The notes: generated by a model not told the origin, from the sequence alone. DNA of 64,000 nucleotides from Spirosoma panaciterrae DSM 21099 (GCF_000374025.1 NZ_KB893244.1:124001-188000); one strand, 5' to 3'. Counted from the first letter of the stretch, positions 24,497-34,641 are shown. Numbers and translations are program-made.

Positions 24497-25627
24497 ATGA
24501 AAATATTATTTATTACCCATTATTCTTCAATGTATGGTGCTAATAAATCTCTATGCAGTCTGCTACTAGATTTGCGTAGTACATATAAGCTTACTCCTCT
24601 AGTTTTATTACCTAGTCATGGCGCTATTTGCGAATTTCTTGAAAAGCATCAAATTGAATATATAGTTTCTCCTTTCTATTGGTGGGTTAATTCTGAACGT
24701 GGAGTTTATAAGTGTTTATTAAACATACGCAAACAAATTGTTAATTATTACCGAATTAACGCCATTTTAGCCATGTTAGAAGACTACAATATAGGTGCAG
24801 TCTACTCTAATTCAATTGTTATTAATCTAGGTTACTTTATTAGTTCTCGATTAAATTGTCCACATATATGGCATTTTCGAGAAAGTATGGATTCTTACAA
24901 TTTTAAATTTTCCCTTGGCAAGCGTTTTGCTGCCTTTTTTTTTATTTATTCCGCCCAAAAATATATACTTATCTCTGATTACCTCATGAGATATTATAGC
25001 CCTTTATTGCCACATGATAGAGTCATAAGAATTTACAATGGCTTGTCATTAAATTGCAGTGTTCCCTCTTTTACCAAAATGACGAATATGAACATAGCCG
25101 TAGTTGGTGTTATATCTTCTCAGAAGAATCAAATGGACATTTTACGCGCTAGTTTATTATTAAGACATAGGGGGTACGCAAATTTTACTCTTCACTTTAT
25201 TGGTACTGCACAAAGTAGTTATTTAACACAGATAAAAACCTTTTTAAAGGAAAATAATTTAGATAGCTTTTGTCAGTTTCATGGACATGTATCAAATGTC
25301 CATGCTTTATTAGACTCTATGCATTTAGGTATAGTTACCTCGCGAGATGAAGCTTTTGGACGGGTCAGTATAGAATATATGTTACACAGTATGCCTGTAA
25401 TTGCTAGTAATTCAGGCGCTAATCCGGAATTAATCAAGATGGGTGAGAACGGCTTCTTATATGAATTATTTAATTCTACTGAACTGGCAAATTATATTGA
25501 ATACTTTTTAAATAACAGCGAGTCTATGAGAAAAATGGGTATTCAAGCTCGGAAATTTGCTGAGGCCAATTTTTCTCAGGAGCAGAATTCTCGTAATGTT
25601 TACGAAGTAATTTGCAGTGTATTATAA
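24497..25627 (+). CDS. Family 4 glycosyltransferase
   Basis: This 376-aa GT-B protein has an N-terminal KILFITHYSSMYGANKSL segment, the glycine/asparagine-rich start of family 4 enzymes that act on cell-surface glycans. The C-terminal domain has AVVGVISSQKNQMDIL, a nucleotide-binding region, and the EX7E-type motif EAFGRVSIEYMLHSMPVIAS. The acceptor is unknown. It sits between a family 2 transferase and an AsnB homologue, all in the AT-rich block. Confidence 0.88.
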   Translation: MKILFITHYSSMYGANKSLCSLLLDLRSTYKLTPLVLLPSHGAICEFLEKHQIEYIVSPFYWWVNSERGVYKCLLNIRKQIVNYYRINAILAMLEDYNIGAVYSNSIVINLGYFISSRLNCPHIWHFRESMDSYNFKFSLGKRFAAFFFIYSAQKYILISDYLMRYYSPLLPHDRVIRIYNGLSLNCSVPSFTKMTNMNIAVVGVISSQKNQMDILRASLLLRHRGYANFTLHFIGTAQSSYLTQIKTFLKENNLDSFCQFHGHVSNVHALLDSMHLGIVTSRDEAFGRVSIEYMLHSMPVIASNSGANPELIKMGENGFLYELFNSTELANYIEYFLNNSESMRKMGIQARKFAEANFSQEQNSRNVYEVICSVL

Positions 25628-25651
25628 TCAATAGCTATAATTAATATAATA

Positions 25652-27448
25652 ATGTGTGGCATTTCTGCTGTATATCGTTATGAAAGTTTGCTTGATGCGG
25701 ACATACTAAAAATGACCGCAATGAACCAAGAGATGTACTATCGGGGACCAGATGATGAAGGGGTATGGAATGATACACATTGTGCAATGGCTCAAGTTAG
25801 ACTCTCTATTATAGGGTTAACTAAAGGGAAACAACCATTATTTAATGAGGATAAAACTTTAGTTCTAATTTGTAATGGAGAAATTTACAATTATCTTGAA
25901 ATACGTAATAATTTATTAAGTAAAGGTCATGTATTTAGCTCAGATAGTGACTCCGAAACTATTTTACATCTGTATGAAGAATATGGTACTGATTGTCTGA
26001 AACATCTTCGAGGCATGTTTGCTTTCTGTCTTTGGGACTCTCAAAAGCAACAACTTTTTGTCGCTAGAGATCGTATTGGTGAAAAATTACTTTATTATGC
26101 TCATGTACCGGGTGGTGTAGTGTGCAGTAGTGAGCTCAAAGCAATTTTAAAGAATTACATTCATCAACCACAAGTTTTGTTAGAACAACTAGCAGCTCCC
26201 ATACGTTACACAGCTCCAACAAGTAAAAGTGATACATATATTGATCAGATTAAACGGATTGAGCCTGGGCAATATCTAATTATAAATAAAACTGGTATTC
26301 AAAAACATAGGTATTGGAAACGGGATCATACTGATCGATTTATGGGTGGCTTAGCTGAGGCCAAAGAAGAAACGCTACGTCTTATGCGCGAGTCTGTAGA
26401 TATGTGCTTGCGTAGCGATGTTCCTGTGGCAGTTATGCTTAGTGGTGGAATAGATTCCAGTGCTATAGCTGCTTTGGCCAAAGAGAAGGGTCGAGAAGTG
26501 CATACTATAACCGCTGGCTATAAAGGTAATCATAGTGTTGATGAACGAGAAGTAGCTAAACGCTTTGCAAAGGAGCAAGGGTTTATTTATCATGAGGTTG
26601 AGCTTGATGAGTCAGATTTTAAAAATTGTTTCAATGAATTTACAGAGCATATAGACGAACCTATTACTGATAGTGCTGCTCTGGCTCAATGGGCATTATA
26701 TAAGAAAGTAAAAAGTTTAGGCTTTAAAGTACTGTTAGGCGGTATGGGAGGGGATGAGTTATTTTATGGATATCCCTACTGGAATAAACTCGCTGAATCT
26801 TTACGTTTACATCGACAGCACCAGGCTTTATTCCCCTGGAAAGGTTATAATAAGAAGAAGAAATATTTAGAATTTATATTAAAAAATTGGAAATATATAT
26901 TGTACGCAGGACATCCACTAAAAATTGCTGATAGCTCTATATGCTATTGGATGCATGCAGATTATAAAAAGTTTGCTGATAAAGCCTATTTTTTATATGG
27001 AGATCAAAACCATTCTTTCTCAGACGTAAACCTATACCAGGCATTTGGAAATACAGAACCTGGTAAAGAGATAGACATAGTTTATGATTTTAGTTTTGAT
27101 AATATCATGACCATGGCCTATTTATATCTTGCTGATCGAGAAGGTATGGGTAATTCAATTGAAATTCGCTCTCCCCTGCTTGATTATAAATTAGTAGAAT
27201 TTGTTTCTTCTCTCCCAGTTGAAATTAAATATAACTCAGATAATCCAAAGTACTTCCTTAAAGAGGTTCTAAGGGGAATTGTTCCAGATTATATACTTGA
27301 TGCCCCTAAAAAAGGGTTTACACCACCCAACGACTTTATCAAAGAGGTGGTCAATAGTTATCAATACAAATCTATCAAATCAGACTACAAGTTTTACAAT
27401 TCAATATTAGCTGATAGAGTATTATCCCTATACATTAATAAAAAATAA
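25652..27448 (+). CDS. asnB: Asparagine synthase-like amidotransferase (AsnB family)
   Basis: This 598-aa protein begins MCGISAVYRY, so Cys2 is the glutaminase nucleophile. The N-terminal domain has YRGPDDEG and NGEIYNYLE. The synthetase domain has the PP-loop VMLSGGIDSSAIAAL (near 263-277). In polysaccharide clusters AsnB homologues such as WbpS are thought to amidate uronic-acid carboxyls rather than make free asparagine. With the uronic-acid pathway encoded here, that is a reasonable inference. Ordinary asparagine synthesis is the alternative. The glycosyltransferase that follows starts 4 nt after the stop. Confidence 0.9.
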   Translation: MCGISAVYRYESLLDADILKMTAMNQEMYYRGPDDEGVWNDTHCAMAQVRLSIIGLTKGKQPLFNEDKTLVLICNGEIYNYLEIRNNLLSKGHVFSSDSDSETILHLYEEYGTDCLKHLRGMFAFCLWDSQKQQLFVARDRIGEKLLYYAHVPGGVVCSSELKAILKNYIHQPQVLLEQLAAPIRYTAPTSKSDTYIDQIKRIEPGQYLIINKTGIQKHRYWKRDHTDRFMGGLAEAKEETLRLMRESVDMCLRSDVPVAVMLSGGIDSSAIAALAKEKGREVHTITAGYKGNHSVDEREVAKRFAKEQGFIYHEVELDESDFKNCFNEFTEHIDEPITDSAALAQWALYKKVKSLGFKVLLGGMGGDELFYGYPYWNKLAESLRLHRQHQALFPWKGYNKKKKYLEFILKNWKYILYAGHPLKIADSSICYWMHADYKKFADKAYFLYGDQNHSFSDVNLYQAFGNTEPGKEIDIVYDFSFDNIMTMAYLYLADREGMGNSIEIRSPLLDYKLVEFVSSLPVEIKYNSDNPKYFLKEVLRGIVPDYILDAPKKGFTPPNDFIKEVVNSYQYKSIKSDYKFYNSILADRVLSLYINKK

Positions 27449-27452
27449 GACA

Positions 27453-28418
27453 TTGGCCCTCCTCTCTCCTATAATACTTTTTGTATATAATAGGCCCTGG
27501 CATACAGAGCAAACACTAAGAGCACTTCAACAAAATGACCTCGCTGGTGAAAGTACATTATATATATATGCCGATGGACCGAAAGCGAATGCTGATGAAG
27601 AAAATTTAAAATCTATTGAAGATGTCAGAGCTATAATTCACGCTAAGCAATGGTGCAAAAACGTAGTTGTTATTGAATCGGATCAAAACAAAGGGTTGGC
27701 TGAATCAATAAAATCAGGCGTAACAGAAGTAATCCAGAAACATCAGAAAGCTATAGTAATGGAAGATGATCTTATTAGTTCTCCTGCCTTTCTGACGTAT
27801 ATGAATAATGCACTTGATTTCTATGAAGATCGTAAATCTGTTTTTTCAATAAGTGGATATTGCTTACCACCAACCAAAATGCCTTTTCCAGTTGACTATA
27901 CTTATGATGTATTTGTAAGTTTAAGAAATTCATCTTGGGGATGGGCTACGTGGGTAGATAGATGGAATCAGGTTGATTGGGAAGTAAAATCATATGCAGA
28001 AATGCAAAACAATAAATTTATCCAAGAAGCCTTTAATCGAGGAGGGGATGATGTATATGAAATGCTTCACTTACAGCAAGAAGGTAAACTCAATATATGG
28101 TCAATCCAGTTTACGTTGGCACATTTTGCAAATCATGCTATCTCCATTGTACCTACTAAATCATTTATCAATAATATTGGATTAGATGGGAGTGGTGAGA
28201 ATTCGGGAACACATTTAAATTTAAAACATGAAGTATTGAATAAAAAAAGGGAATACAAATTCCTTAATATTTTATATGAAGATAAGCGTATCGTAAATAT
28301 TTTTTATAGTGCTTATTGTAGAAAGAAAAGACCTTTGTGGCAGAAAATAATAAATAGAGCTAACCTGATTGTCAGCTTAAAGCCGCCATTCCTTATAAAA
28401 GGAAAAATATACAATTAG
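27453..28418 (+). CDS. GNT-I-like glycosyltransferase
   Basis: The likely start is TTG at 27453 (ALLSPIILFVYNRP), since the conserved N-terminus begins there and no ATG is near. The 321-aa protein has SPIILFVYNRPWHTEQTL, a donor segment LYIYADGPK, and an acidic EDDL motif (VMEDDLISSPAFLTYMNNAL) like the DxD of GNT-I type enzymes. SSWGWATWVDRWNQVDW follows. These proteins are frequent in Bacteroidota surface-glycan loci. The sugar transferred is unknown. Confidence 0.8.
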   Translation: MALLSPIILFVYNRPWHTEQTLRALQQNDLAGESTLYIYADGPKANADEENLKSIEDVRAIIHAKQWCKNVVVIESDQNKGLAESIKSGVTEVIQKHQKAIVMEDDLISSPAFLTYMNNALDFYEDRKSVFSISGYCLPPTKMPFPVDYTYDVFVSLRNSSWGWATWVDRWNQVDWEVKSYAEMQNNKFIQEAFNRGGDDVYEMLHLQQEGKLNIWSIQFTLAHFANHAISIVPTKSFINNIGLDGSGENSGTHLNLKHEVLNKKREYKFLNILYEDKRIVNIFYSAYCRKKRPLWQKIINRANLIVSLKPPFLIKGKIYN

Positions 28419-28467
28419 TACTAATGTAGTGTTAACCCAGGAGTAAATTATTGTACGCCTTATTAGT

Positions 28468-29373
28468 ATGCAAACTAAACGAAATAGAACAATTAAGATT
28501 TTTTTTATGAAATTGATAAAAAAGATCAACTTGCTTCCAATTGTAAATTTTAGATTGAAAATAATTTATGACGACAAAAGTGTTTACATTCCTATAATTA
28601 AAGGTATTGGATATGCTAACTTATTTTTAGCGCCAAACTGGTTAACAGAATTAACTAGACATCTTTTGGCAATTGAATACGGCGCTTTTATAGACGTAGG
28701 AGTGAATGTGGGGCAAACACTAATAGCTATAAAAACAATCGATAAACGGATTAATTATATTGGTTTTGAGCCAAATGTTATTTGCTGTTCCTATTTAAAT
28801 GAATTAATTGCTATAAATAATTACCAAAAGACTGATGTTTATAATTTAGCTCTAAATGATAAAATGCAACATCTTTTATTGGAGTTAAATTATGAAACAG
28901 ATTCCAGAGCATCTATTGTTCCTCAGCTTAGACCTAATTTCTTTTCAAAAAAACAGCGCATTTTAGCACTTACATTCGACGAACTTCAATTAAAAGAAAA
29001 AATATCAATTATTAAGATTGATGTTGAAGGGGCTGAATATGAGGTTATTAAAGGAATGGAAAGAGCTATAACTGATAATCAACCTTTTATTTTTTGCGAG
29101 GTTTTGGACATTCATAGCACTGAAGCTGAAGCGTTTACTCGTGAGAAAGTGAAAAGCTTATGCACAATGCTTAGCTCGTTAAATTATGGTATTGCCCAAT
29201 TAGAGCAGTCGACTAATAAAGGTAAGATTGTTAATTATGTGCTATTAGATGAAATTGATGTTAAGCAATGGACTAAAGAAAGTTCTAAATTTAACGATTA
29301 TATTTTTTATCCTCTTTTTAAAAAAGAATCTTTAGAGTTAATTCTACAAAACCTTTTGCATGAAAATGTTTAA
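28468..29373 (+). CDS. FkbM-family methyltransferase
   Basis: This 301-aa protein has an AdoMet-binding segment FIDVGVNVGQTLIAIK (about residues 75-90) and the FkbM signature IIKIDVEGAEYEVIKG (near 185-200). The family methylates hydroxyl groups of sugars or other small acceptors. In ABC-dependent pathways a terminal methyl group can stop chain growth and be recognised by Wzt. That is a possible role, given the Wzt with a recognition domain upstream, but it is an inference. An internal ATG at 28507 is an alternative start. Confidence 0.87.
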   Translation: MQTKRNRTIKIFFMKLIKKINLLPIVNFRLKIIYDDKSVYIPIIKGIGYANLFLAPNWLTELTRHLLAIEYGAFIDVGVNVGQTLIAIKTIDKRINYIGFEPNVICCSYLNELIAINNYQKTDVYNLALNDKMQHLLLELNYETDSRASIVPQLRPNFFSKKQRILALTFDELQLKEKISIIKIDVEGAEYEVIKGMERAITDNQPFIFCEVLDIHSTEAEAFTREKVKSLCTMLSSLNYGIAQLEQSTNKGKIVNYVLLDEIDVKQWTKESSKFNDYIFYPLFKKESLELILQNLLHENV

Positions 29374-29393
29374 TCAGAATTGTTTAGTTCTTA

Positions 29394-30194
29394 ATGAAAC
29401 TCTCAATTATAACTATTAACTTTAATAATAAAGAGGGTTTAGCTAAAACTATTAAGAGTGTCATAACACAAACTACGTCTGAAATAGAATATTTGGTTAT
29501 TGATGGTGGTTCTTCTGATGGTAGCATAGAAATAATAGAGGAATATCAGGATCGAATAAATTACTGGGTTAGTGAGCCAGATCGAGGAATATACCACGCT
29601 ATGAACAAAGGAATTGCGAAAGCGCAGGGAGAGTACTGTCAGTTTCTGAATTCAGGAGACTCGCTTGTATCTCCTGATACAACCTCGCTTATGCTAAGCC
29701 AGCTAAATAGCAGCAGTATCGTTTACGGAAATCTGATCAAGCATTGGTCTAACGGCCGCACTTATCGTAATACCTCAATTGCGGTAGACTCACTTTTTAC
29801 CTTCTACAGCGGTACACTCAACCATGCTTGTACTTATCTTAAACGTTCTCTTTTTGATATCTATGGTCGCTATGATGAATCCCTCAAAATCGTGGCAGAT
29901 TGGAAATTTTATTTAATTGCCATTGGCATGAACGGAGAGACTGTGCAGTACATTGATGTTGATGTAGTCAACTTCGATATGGGTGGCATTAGCAATCAGC
30001 AAAAAAGTATAGAGAAGGCAGAGCGAAGCATGGTGTTGCAGGAAGTTCTGCCTGCCAATCTCCTACGAGATTTCGAACGTTATTACAAGCCTATCAGACA
30101 ATACCAGCGGATAGCCCGTTATAACTGGGCGCAGAAGATGTTATGGTTTTTGGACAGACTTCTGTTTCAATGGGAAAAATTTAGTAAGGACTAA
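29394..30194 (+). CDS. Family 2 glycosyltransferase, paralogue of the one at 23629
   Basis: This 266-aa GT-A enzyme starts MKLSIITINFNNKEGL and has VIDGGSSDGS, DRGIYHAMNKGIAKAQGEY and LNSGDSL. It matches the enzyme at 23629 through most of the catalytic domain. Composition changes inside this gene too: the first 200 bases are AT-rich like the preceding block, while a sampled line at 29701 has about 45% GC, like the next few genes. This may mark another exchange point within the locus. Confidence 0.9.
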   Translation: MKLSIITINFNNKEGLAKTIKSVITQTTSEIEYLVIDGGSSDGSIEIIEEYQDRINYWVSEPDRGIYHAMNKGIAKAQGEYCQFLNSGDSLVSPDTTSLMLSQLNSSSIVYGNLIKHWSNGRTYRNTSIAVDSLFTFYSGTLNHACTYLKRSLFDIYGRYDESLKIVADWKFYLIAIGMNGETVQYIDVDVVNFDMGGISNQQKSIEKAERSMVLQEVLPANLLRDFERYYKPIRQYQRIARYNWAQKMLWFLDRLLFQWEKFSKD

Positions 30195-30198
30195 TGGT

Positions 30199-31170
30199 AT
30201 GATAGAACAGAATATCATGTTCTCAGTCATCATACCACTTTACAACAAAGCTTCGTACATTCAACTAGCGGTGGAATCTGTACTGAAGCAGACATATGTA
30301 GACTTCGAGCTAATCATTGTCAACGATGGCTCTTCGGATGATAGCCTGAATGTAGTGCAGTCTTTTCGGGATTCCCGATTGCGTATAATAAGCCAAAAAA
30401 ATCAGGGAGTATCAGCCTCACGCAACAATGGCGTCTTGATGGCGCAGCACGAATATATTGCTTTTCTGGATGGGGACGACTGGTGGGATCCTACATTCCT
30501 GGAGAAGATGGCGGTTCTCATTGTTTCCCATCCAGCTGCTGGAATTTATGGGTGCCAGTATTTTTGGGTAAAAAATGGTAAGCAGAAATGTTCAATAAAT
30601 CATGAACCATCTGGATTTGCTGGTTACTTTGATTATTTCGTTGGTTATATGTATGCTTGGTGGATGCCGCTAACGTCTATTTCTGTAGTGATTCGTAAAT
30701 CGGTGTTCGAGGAAATGCGGGGTTTTAAAACGAACCTGAAATTCGGAGAGGACTTCGACTTATGGGTTCGAATTGCACTCGCGTACCCTGTTGCTTATCT
30801 TAATGAACCGCTGGCATTTTACAATCAGGACGTTATTCCTGCAGATAGGGCGCTGGGAGGCAAGCGTTGGCGTTTGCAAGAACATTTTCTGTTTAACCTG
30901 GAATTCCTTCGCGAAGCTGAGCAGACTAATCCGATCTTAAAAAGATTGTTAGATGGACTAAAGGTGCGGGGACTATTGAAGTTTTATCTGCGAAATGATT
31001 ACTCTCCTGAAGTGGCGGCTATTTTAGAGCAGGTAGATTTCAGTAAGCAGCCACGCTATTATCAACGGATATATACCTGGCCAAAATCGCTAATAAAGCT
31101 GTACTTTCGAGGGAAAAAAGTTGGTTCAAATGCGAAACAATCCTTGAGAAAATCGTTAAAAAGTCCATGA
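30199..31170 (+). CDS. Family 2 glycosyltransferase
   Basis: This 323-aa GT-A enzyme has FSVIIPLYNKASYIQLAVES, IIVNDGSSDDSL and AFLDGDDWWDP, with the DGDD metal-binding DxD. The GEDFDLWVRIAL segment is typical of the catalytic base region. It starts 4 nt after the previous gene, at MIEQNIMFSV or at the internal Met, and overlaps the next gene as ATGA. It lies in the intermediate-GC sub-block 29.6-32.3 kb. The sugar is unknown. Confidence 0.9.
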   Translation: MIEQNIMFSVIIPLYNKASYIQLAVESVLKQTYVDFELIIVNDGSSDDSLNVVQSFRDSRLRIISQKNQGVSASRNNGVLMAQHEYIAFLDGDDWWDPTFLEKMAVLIVSHPAAGIYGCQYFWVKNGKQKCSINHEPSGFAGYFDYFVGYMYAWWMPLTSISVVIRKSVFEEMRGFKTNLKFGEDFDLWVRIALAYPVAYLNEPLAFYNQDVIPADRALGGKRWRLQEHFLFNLEFLREAEQTNPILKRLLDGLKVRGLLKFYLRNDYSPEVAAILEQVDFSKQPRYYQRIYTWPKSLIKLYFRGKKVGSNAKQSLRKSLKSP

Positions 31171-32273
31171 AGATTGCTCACCTCATGGGATCGCTTAACC
31201 GGGGAGGTGCAGAAACCCTTGCCCTGGATATGTTTCGTAATTCGGCTCATGCGGGTTTGAATATGATACTTATTCACCGCAAAGGGGGGACTTTAGCTGC
31301 TGATTTTCGAAATTCGGGAGTGGAAACGATTGAGTTAGTACTCAAATCACCCGTTGATGTGAGTTATTTGTTTCGGCTACGAAAAAAGATAAAGGATAAA
31401 AAAATTACTATACTGCATGCTCATCAGGTTATTGATGCAGTGTATGCGATCTTAGCCACAGTGGGCATGCCCGCTAGAGTTATCCTTAGTCTCCATGGTC
31501 ATGGAGTGGCTGACGATAAACTGTCAGCCGCACTTCGCCGACTAGCTATTACGTATGCCGACCGGGTGATCTTTGTCAGCAAAAGCCAGCGTGAACACTA
31601 TCTTAGGCGTTTCGGAGATATACGAAAGAGCCTGGTCTGTTTCAATGGTCTGGACTTTAGCAAATTTAACGTCAAGCCAGACCAATCGTTGCGTAAGGAA
31701 CTAGGAATTCCAATGGATTATTTGTTGATGGGATCAGTAGGTAATTTCTCCTCTGGACGTGACCAACAGACAATTTGTCGATTTTTGACCTTGCTTAAAC
31801 GGGAAGCAATCCCGTTTCATTTTGTTTTTATTGGGGCCGCTTCCAAATCTGAACCTGAATTTTTCCAGCAGTGCGTTGACTACTGTCAAACGCATGGGTT
31901 GTCTCAGCAAGTAACTTTTATGGGGAGCCGGTCGGACGTTCCAGCCATATTGCCAGCGCTCGATGCATTTATTTATTCAACCGCGCATGATACATTTGGC
32001 ATTGCCGTAGTCGAAGCCATTGCGAGTGGAACCCCTGTGTTTGTTAATGATTGGGAAGTAATGAAAGAAGTAACGCAGGAGGGAAACTGGGCTACCTTGT
32101 ATACATCAAGAGATGAATCAGACCTCCTAAAAAAGTTTATTGACTTCTATCAAAACCAGATTAAGTACCGCGAACGCGCTCAGCAGAATAGTCTGGCTGT
32201 AAAAGAAAATTACTCGATCCAGAAATATCTACAACGTCTGAGTACGATCTATACATCTCTATTAAATACTTAG
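31167..32273 (+). CDS. Family 4 glycosyltransferase
   Basis: This 368-aa GT-B protein begins MKIAHLMGSLNRGGAETLAL, the classical family 4 acceptor-side glycine-rich start. The C-terminal half has GSVGNFSSGRDQQTI and the EX7E region ending EAIASGTPVFVND. The ATG overlaps the stop of the preceding glycosyltransferase, indicating translational coupling. The donor is likely a UDP- or GDP-sugar, and specificity cannot be read from sequence. Confidence 0.92.
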   Translation: MKIAHLMGSLNRGGAETLALDMFRNSAHAGLNMILIHRKGGTLAADFRNSGVETIELVLKSPVDVSYLFRLRKKIKDKKITILHAHQVIDAVYAILATVGMPARVILSLHGHGVADDKLSAALRRLAITYADRVIFVSKSQREHYLRRFGDIRKSLVCFNGLDFSKFNVKPDQSLRKELGIPMDYLLMGSVGNFSSGRDQQTICRFLTLLKREAIPFHFVFIGAASKSEPEFFQQCVDYCQTHGLSQQVTFMGSRSDVPAILPALDAFIYSTAHDTFGIAVVEAIASGTPVFVNDWEVMKEVTQEGNWATLYTSRDESDLLKKFIDFYQNQIKYRERAQQNSLAVKENYSIQKYLQRLSTIYTSLLNT

Positions 32274-32277
32274 AGTT

Positions 32278-33693
32278 ATGACGACATTTCTGCCTAAATA
32301 TTTTACAAGAAAAGCTATTATTTTATATGTACTACTACTAATAATCTGTTCAGGAGCACTTGTACAAAATATTCTTCCATTTCGTTGGGTAATGTTTGGC
32401 ATAGTGGAGGTATTTAGCTTCTTTTATTTTTCTAATCTGCTTACGAAAAGGTGGGGTGCATTTACACCAATACTTTTTAAGCGAAAGCTTTTCCGAACAG
32501 CGCTAACGATTCGCATGCTATATGCGGTATTCATATTTGTTTTTTATACAATAACGACTGGTAAACCTTTTGAGTTTGGAGCTGCTGATTCAGTAGGCTA
32601 CCATGAAGAAGCGATCTGGCTTATTGACTTGCTCCAAAATAATCAGTTGCCTATTTATCTGGAATACATTAAAGGGAATTATTCAGATTTAGGCTATGTG
32701 GTGTATTTGACGGCAGTCTACTCATTGGTAGGAGTCAATATTTTTTTAGTGCGTCTGATCAAAGCAGTTCTCGGTGCTCTAACCTGTGTATTAGTATACA
32801 AGTTGTGCGTTCGTAATTTCGGAGAAAATGCGGGAAGAATAGCGGGTATTCTGGCATTACTCTCGCCCAATCTGATTTATTATTGTGGCTTACATGTGAA
32901 AGAGACTGAAATGGTATTTCTTACCGTGTTTTTTCTAGAACGAGCTGACCTGCTTATCCGGCAACAGAAATTTAATACCATTATTCTCACCACGACGATT
33001 ATATTAGGATTGTCCCTGTTTTTCTTTCGCACAGTGCTGGGTGCAACAGCTATGACTTCACTAGTAATTGGCTTTTTATTATATTCCAGTCAGAGTGTTA
33101 GAATTACCTTACCAAGAAAAATAGCTTTTGGGGTCATTATGATAGGAATTGGTTTATTTTTACAGGGTAGCAGGATTGAAGCAGAAATAACTCGCTATTG
33201 GGGCGACCGAGACACTAATCAACGAGCCTCAATGATTGCCCGTTCTGAAAGCCCCATAGGCAATAGTTTAGCTAAATACGGTCAAACTGCCATATTTGCC
33301 CCCCTAATTTTAATAGCCCCCTTTCCTACACTTATAAATATTGAAACTCAGCAGAATCAAATGTTGCTTAATGGAGGATATTATACGCGAAATATTTATG
33401 TATTTTTCCTTATTATCGGATTACTGACACTTTGGAAACGTAGACAAAGTCGACAACATATGCTTCTCCTTTCCTTTTTGTTCAGCTACTTGACAGTATT
33501 GGCTTTAAGTAAGTTCGCTCTTGCTGAGCGTTTTCATATGCCGATTTTGCCAGTAATAATCATACTAGCCGCTTTTGGTGTTACACAACTTGATCGAAAA
33601 CACATCAAGTTTTATCAACCTTATCTTGCTCTGGTAGCACTTATTATTTTAGCCTGGAATATTTTCAAGATTGCCGGTCGAAGTGGTTTATAA
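32278..33693 (+). CDS. Polytopic membrane protein, GT-C glycosyltransferase or Wzy-like polymerase
   Basis: This 471-aa protein has about ten to twelve hydrophobic helices. An early extracytoplasmic loop contains FEFGAADSVGYHEEA, an acidic motif resembling the catalytic loop of GT-C/ArnT-like enzymes. Tyr/Asp-rich loops (YYCGLHVKETEMVF, RYWGDRDTNQRAS) follow. It sits among glycosyltransferases, 4 nt after one of them. A polymerase (Wzy) function is the alternative. Because export appears to be ABC-type, a lipid-linked-sugar-dependent transferase seems slightly more likely. I cannot decide between them. Confidence 0.65.
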   Translation: MTTFLPKYFTRKAIILYVLLLIICSGALVQNILPFRWVMFGIVEVFSFFYFSNLLTKRWGAFTPILFKRKLFRTALTIRMLYAVFIFVFYTITTGKPFEFGAADSVGYHEEAIWLIDLLQNNQLPIYLEYIKGNYSDLGYVVYLTAVYSLVGVNIFLVRLIKAVLGALTCVLVYKLCVRNFGENAGRIAGILALLSPNLIYYCGLHVKETEMVFLTVFFLERADLLIRQQKFNTIILTTTIILGLSLFFFRTVLGATAMTSLVIGFLLYSSQSVRITLPRKIAFGVIMIGIGLFLQGSRIEAEITRYWGDRDTNQRASMIARSESPIGNSLAKYGQTAIFAPLILIAPFPTLINIETQQNQMLLNGGYYTRNIYVFFLIIGLLTLWKRRQSRQHMLLLSFLFSYLTVLALSKFALAERFHMPILPVIIILAAFGVTQLDRKHIKFYQPYLALVALIILAWNIFKIAGRSGL

Positions 33694-33708
33694 TAAAGAA
33701 CACAATAG

Positions 33709-34641
33709 ATGAAAGTGCTTTTTGTCAGTAGTGGGAATAAAAAAGACGGCATTTCTCCTATTATTCTAAACCAGGGTGAAGCCATTCGGCGTGAGGGTGT
33801 AGATATTGACTATTTCACAGTGGCTGGCAAAGGGTGGTGGGGTTATATAAGCCATTGGTTGCCGCTAATAAATGTACTTCGGCACAATCAGTACGACTTA
33901 ATTCATGCTCATTATTCGCTCTGCGGATTCTTGGCCACATTAGCGGCACCCACTGGAATTCCTATAATCGTCTCGTTAATGGGCACATTTCGAAAAAATA
34001 CGGGTAAATACTACTTAGTCCGTTTTCTTGCAAAGTACCGTTGGCAGGAGGTCATTGTGAAATCAGAGCGCATGCGCGGACAGATTGGCCTGTTTACTGC
34101 TCATTTAATTCCCAATGGTGTTGAAATTGAAAAATTTAATCTACCTCTGTCCCGAGTTCAATTAAGGGAAGAACTAGGCTTGGCTAAAGATAGAAAAATA
34201 GTAATTTTTGTCTCAGATCCTGAACGGATTGAGAAGAATTTCCCACTCTGCCGAGCATCAATCGATGCCATAAATCGCAGTGATATAGACCTAATCCCAG
34301 TTTTTAATAAGCCGCACGAGGAAGTGGTAAAATATATGCTGGCCGCAAATGTACTGATGCTAACCTCCTTATCTGAAGGCTCGCCCAACGTCATCAAAGA
34401 AGCCATGGCTGCTAATTGCCCTATTGTATGTACTAATGTTGGCGATGTAGCTTATTTGCTCTCAGGGCTTAAAGGCGCTTTTATCTCTACTAAGTTTGAT
34501 GAAAATGAGCTTTCTACATTAGTAGAAAGAGCTTTATTAATAAATAATACAGAAGGTTTAAAGCGAATAAAATATTTACAGATAGATAGTATTAGTATAG
34601 CTAAAAAAATTGTTGGATTATATAAAAATAATATTCAATAA
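33709..34641 (+). CDS. Family 4 glycosyltransferase
   Basis: This 310-aa GT-B protein has KVLFVSSGNKKDGISPIILNQ at the start and LIHAHYSLCGFLA in the N-terminal domain. The donor-binding domain shows VIFVSDPERIEKNF and an EX7E-like region, SEGSPNVIKEAMAANCPIV. It is shorter than most family members but looks complete. It follows the membrane protein by 15 nt. The AT content rises again at its 3' end, where the second strongly AT-rich part of the locus begins. Confidence 0.88.
   Translation: MKVLFVSSGNKKDGISPIILNQGEAIRREGVDIDYFTVAGKGWWGYISHWLPLINVLRHNQYDLIHAHYSLCGFLATLAAPTGIPIIVSLMGTFRKNTGKYYLVRFLAKYRWQEVIVKSERMRGQIGLFTAHLIPNGVEIEKFNLPLSRVQLREELGLAKDRKIVIFVSDPERIEKNFPLCRASIDAINRSDIDLIPVFNKPHEEVVKYMLAANVLMLTSLSEGSPNVIKEAMAANCPIVCTNVGDVAYLLSGLKGAFISTKFDENELSTLVERALLINNTEGLKRIKYLQIDSISIAKKIVGLYKNNIQ

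Noticed and set aside
31488-31540. Two short adjacent hairpins inside a glycosyltransferase gene
   Set aside because: Seven-base stems inside coding sequence are expected by chance in a window of this size and have no supporting context.
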